DNA from: Chryseobacterium lathyri | GTDB taxonomy: Bacteria; Bacteroidota; Bacteroidia; Flavobacteriales; Weeksellaceae | NCBI RefSeq assembly: GCF_003290185.1 | Contig: NZ_QNFY01000004.1 | Location: 62,001 to 126,000, forward strand | Length of the DNA: 64,000 bases | Direction: 5' to 3' | Shown: positions 61,938 to 64,000 of the stretch, piece by piece | How the letters are laid out: each line of letters begins with the position of its first letter | Position numbering within the stretch: position 1 is the first letter of the stretch | Made by a program: the position numbers and the translations under genes | The notes under the pieces: model-generated | The model's database searches: none | What the model was told of the DNA's origin: nothing | The model's input: only the letters and a program-made list of their open reading frames with translations

Positions 61938-62072
61938 ATGAAAAACGCTAAATCATTAAGCAGAGAGGCTCAAAAATCCATCGTTGGAGGCGCAGCCGGA
62001 ATTGTTTGCTGCGAATGGAACGATCAGGGAAAATGCATCCTTTGGATCGGGCCGGGACAGCACTGCCCTTAG
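61938..62072 (+). CDS. GG-leader bacteriocin-like peptide
   Basis: A 44-residue peptide beginning MKNAKSLSREAQKSIVGG and followed by a 26-residue cysteine-rich core. The leader has the LSRExxxxIxGG pattern of double-glycine leaders cut by C39-type ABC transporters, with cleavage expected after G18. The core has four cysteines (C24, C25, C33, C43), two tryptophans and a C-terminal proline, suited to disulfides or other modification. I recall orphan peptides of this style being frequent in Chryseobacterium. No transporter, immunity or modifying enzyme is encoded nearby. It has its own -7 box and a strong terminator, so expression as a separate unit is likely. Confidence 0.75.
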   Translation: MKNAKSLSREAQKSIVGGAAGIVCCEWNDQGKCILWIGPGQHCP

Positions 62073-62098
62073 TTTACTAATTATTAGAGTTAAATACA

Positions 62099-62130
62099 AA
62101 AGCCGGAGGTTTCCGGCTTTATTTTTTTTC
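62099..62130 (+). terminator. terminator of the GG-leader peptide gene
   Basis: AAAGCCGGA / TCCGGCTTT stem with a 3-4 base loop followed by ATTTTTTTT. Confidence 0.9.
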
Positions 62131-62137
62131 ATTTTTC

Positions 62138-62208
62138 TGCCAAATTTTCACACTGGGAAATAAAATTCTGCCATTTCATCCACAGATCTCTCATGGCATA
62201 CATTTAGA
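62138..62208 (+). promoter_or_regulatory. groES upstream region with GG-N10-GA promoter-like motif
   Basis: CATGGCATACATTTAGAG (62192-62209) places GG (62195-62196) ten bases before GA (62207-62208), 51 bp before the groES ATG, as in front of htpG. TGCCA boxes lie at 62138-62142 and 62169-62173, the second in ATTCTGCCA (compare ATTCTGTCA before htpG). No CIRCE inverted repeat was seen. Confidence 0.5.
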
Positions 62209-62245
62209 GAATTATAACGGAGAATTAATTAAAAATAAATATATT

Positions 62246-62524
62246 ATGTCAGTAAACTTTAAACCATTAGCAGACAGAGTTTTGATCGAGCCGATCGCTG
62301 CAGAAACTAAAACAGCTTCAGGTATTATTATTCCGGACACCGCAAAAGAAAAACCACAGGAAGGTACAGTAGTAGCAGTAGGTCCAGGGAAAAAAGATGA
62401 GCCTACAACTGTTCAGGTAGGTGACAAAGTTCTTTATGGAAAATATTCAGGTTCTGAATTAAAATTAGACGGAAAAGATTTCTTAATCGTTAAGGAAGGT
62501 GATTTACTTGGTGTAATCGGGTAA
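62246..62524 (+). CDS. groES: co-chaperonin GroES
   Basis: A 92-residue co-chaperonin forming the heptameric lid of GroEL. Signatures: [19 protein letters not shown], then the mobile loop [27 protein letters not shown], and [20 protein letters not shown]. Length is normal. It is followed by groEL 119 bp downstream, an unusually long gap for this operon that contains GTAC-rich repeats. Confidence 0.97.
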   Translation: MSVNFKPLADRVLIEPIAAETKTASGIIIPDTAKEKPQEGTVVAVGPGKKDEPTTVQVGDKVLYGKYSGSELKLDGKDFLIVKEGDLLGVIG

Positions 62525-62531
62525 GATTTGT

Positions 62532-64000
<1,469 letters not shown>

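Noticed and set aside
62138-62245. CIRCE/HrcA operator upstream of groES
   Set aside because: The TTAGCACTC-N9-GAGTGCTAA inverted repeat is absent. The only notable motifs are the TGCCA boxes and the GG-N10-GA element.

Overview
The window is chromosomal DNA of a Flavobacteriia bacterium, most likely Chryseobacterium or a close relative (Weeksellaceae). The evidence is AT-rich intergenic DNA, Bacteroidota promoters (-33 TTG, about 19 bp, -7 TAnnTTTG), SusC/SusD pairs, a fused CcoN-CcoO oxidase subunit, DUF6702, a GG-leader bacteriocin-like peptide, and dispersed repeat types I recall from Chryseobacterium genomes. No rRNA, CRISPR, prophage or intact insertion sequence was seen. Two genes are cut by the edges: recA on the left and groEL on the right.

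Layout. 1-4.9 kb: recA end, AraC regulator, small membrane protein, htpG, XRE regulator. 5-9.5 kb: alkyltransferase-like protein, a 48-residue protein, deoxyhypusine-synthase-like enzyme, GreA/B-type factor, arfB, menE, tRNA-Gln. 9.7-10.5 kb: two overlapping HTH genes. 10.8-17.5 kb: a membrane-anchored TPR/LuxR-type regulator followed by three secreted proteins. The same operator-like motif lies upstream of the regulator and of each secreted gene, and once more in front of a unit whose gene has been lost. 17.6-22.8 kb: amino-acid permease, XRE regulator, cbb3 oxidase genes ccoNO-ccoP. 23.2-31.5 kb: tamB, tamA/bamA-like and yihY-like genes, tightly linked. 31.6-42.9 kb (minus strand): argS and two related susC-susD pairs with near-identical promoters, signal-peptide codons and terminators. 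43.4-51 kb: rnhB, yidC, pyrG, yceI, a membrane protein, radA, acpH-like. 51.6-55.2 kb: DUF6702, HupE/UreJ-like protein, M1 metallopeptidase. 55.5-60.9 kb: a LytS/LytR-type two-component system divergent from a DUF2490 protein, a citrate transporter and a dicarboxylate symporter. 61-64 kb: a secreted protein, a GG-leader peptide, groES and groEL.

The most interesting signals are regulatory. One is the five-copy motif linking the TPR/LuxR-type regulator with the surface-protein genes beside it. Another is a shared GG-N10-GA promoter-like motif in front of both heat-shock loci (htpG and groES), 48-51 bp before the start codons. The DNA also carries several mobile-repeat-like elements: a perfect 28-bp inverted repeat, a GGAAG-rich palindromic element present twice, a 16-bp-arm palindrome, and a ggctaaagcc-type repeat. 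All functions are assigned by reading protein motifs; no database search was possible.
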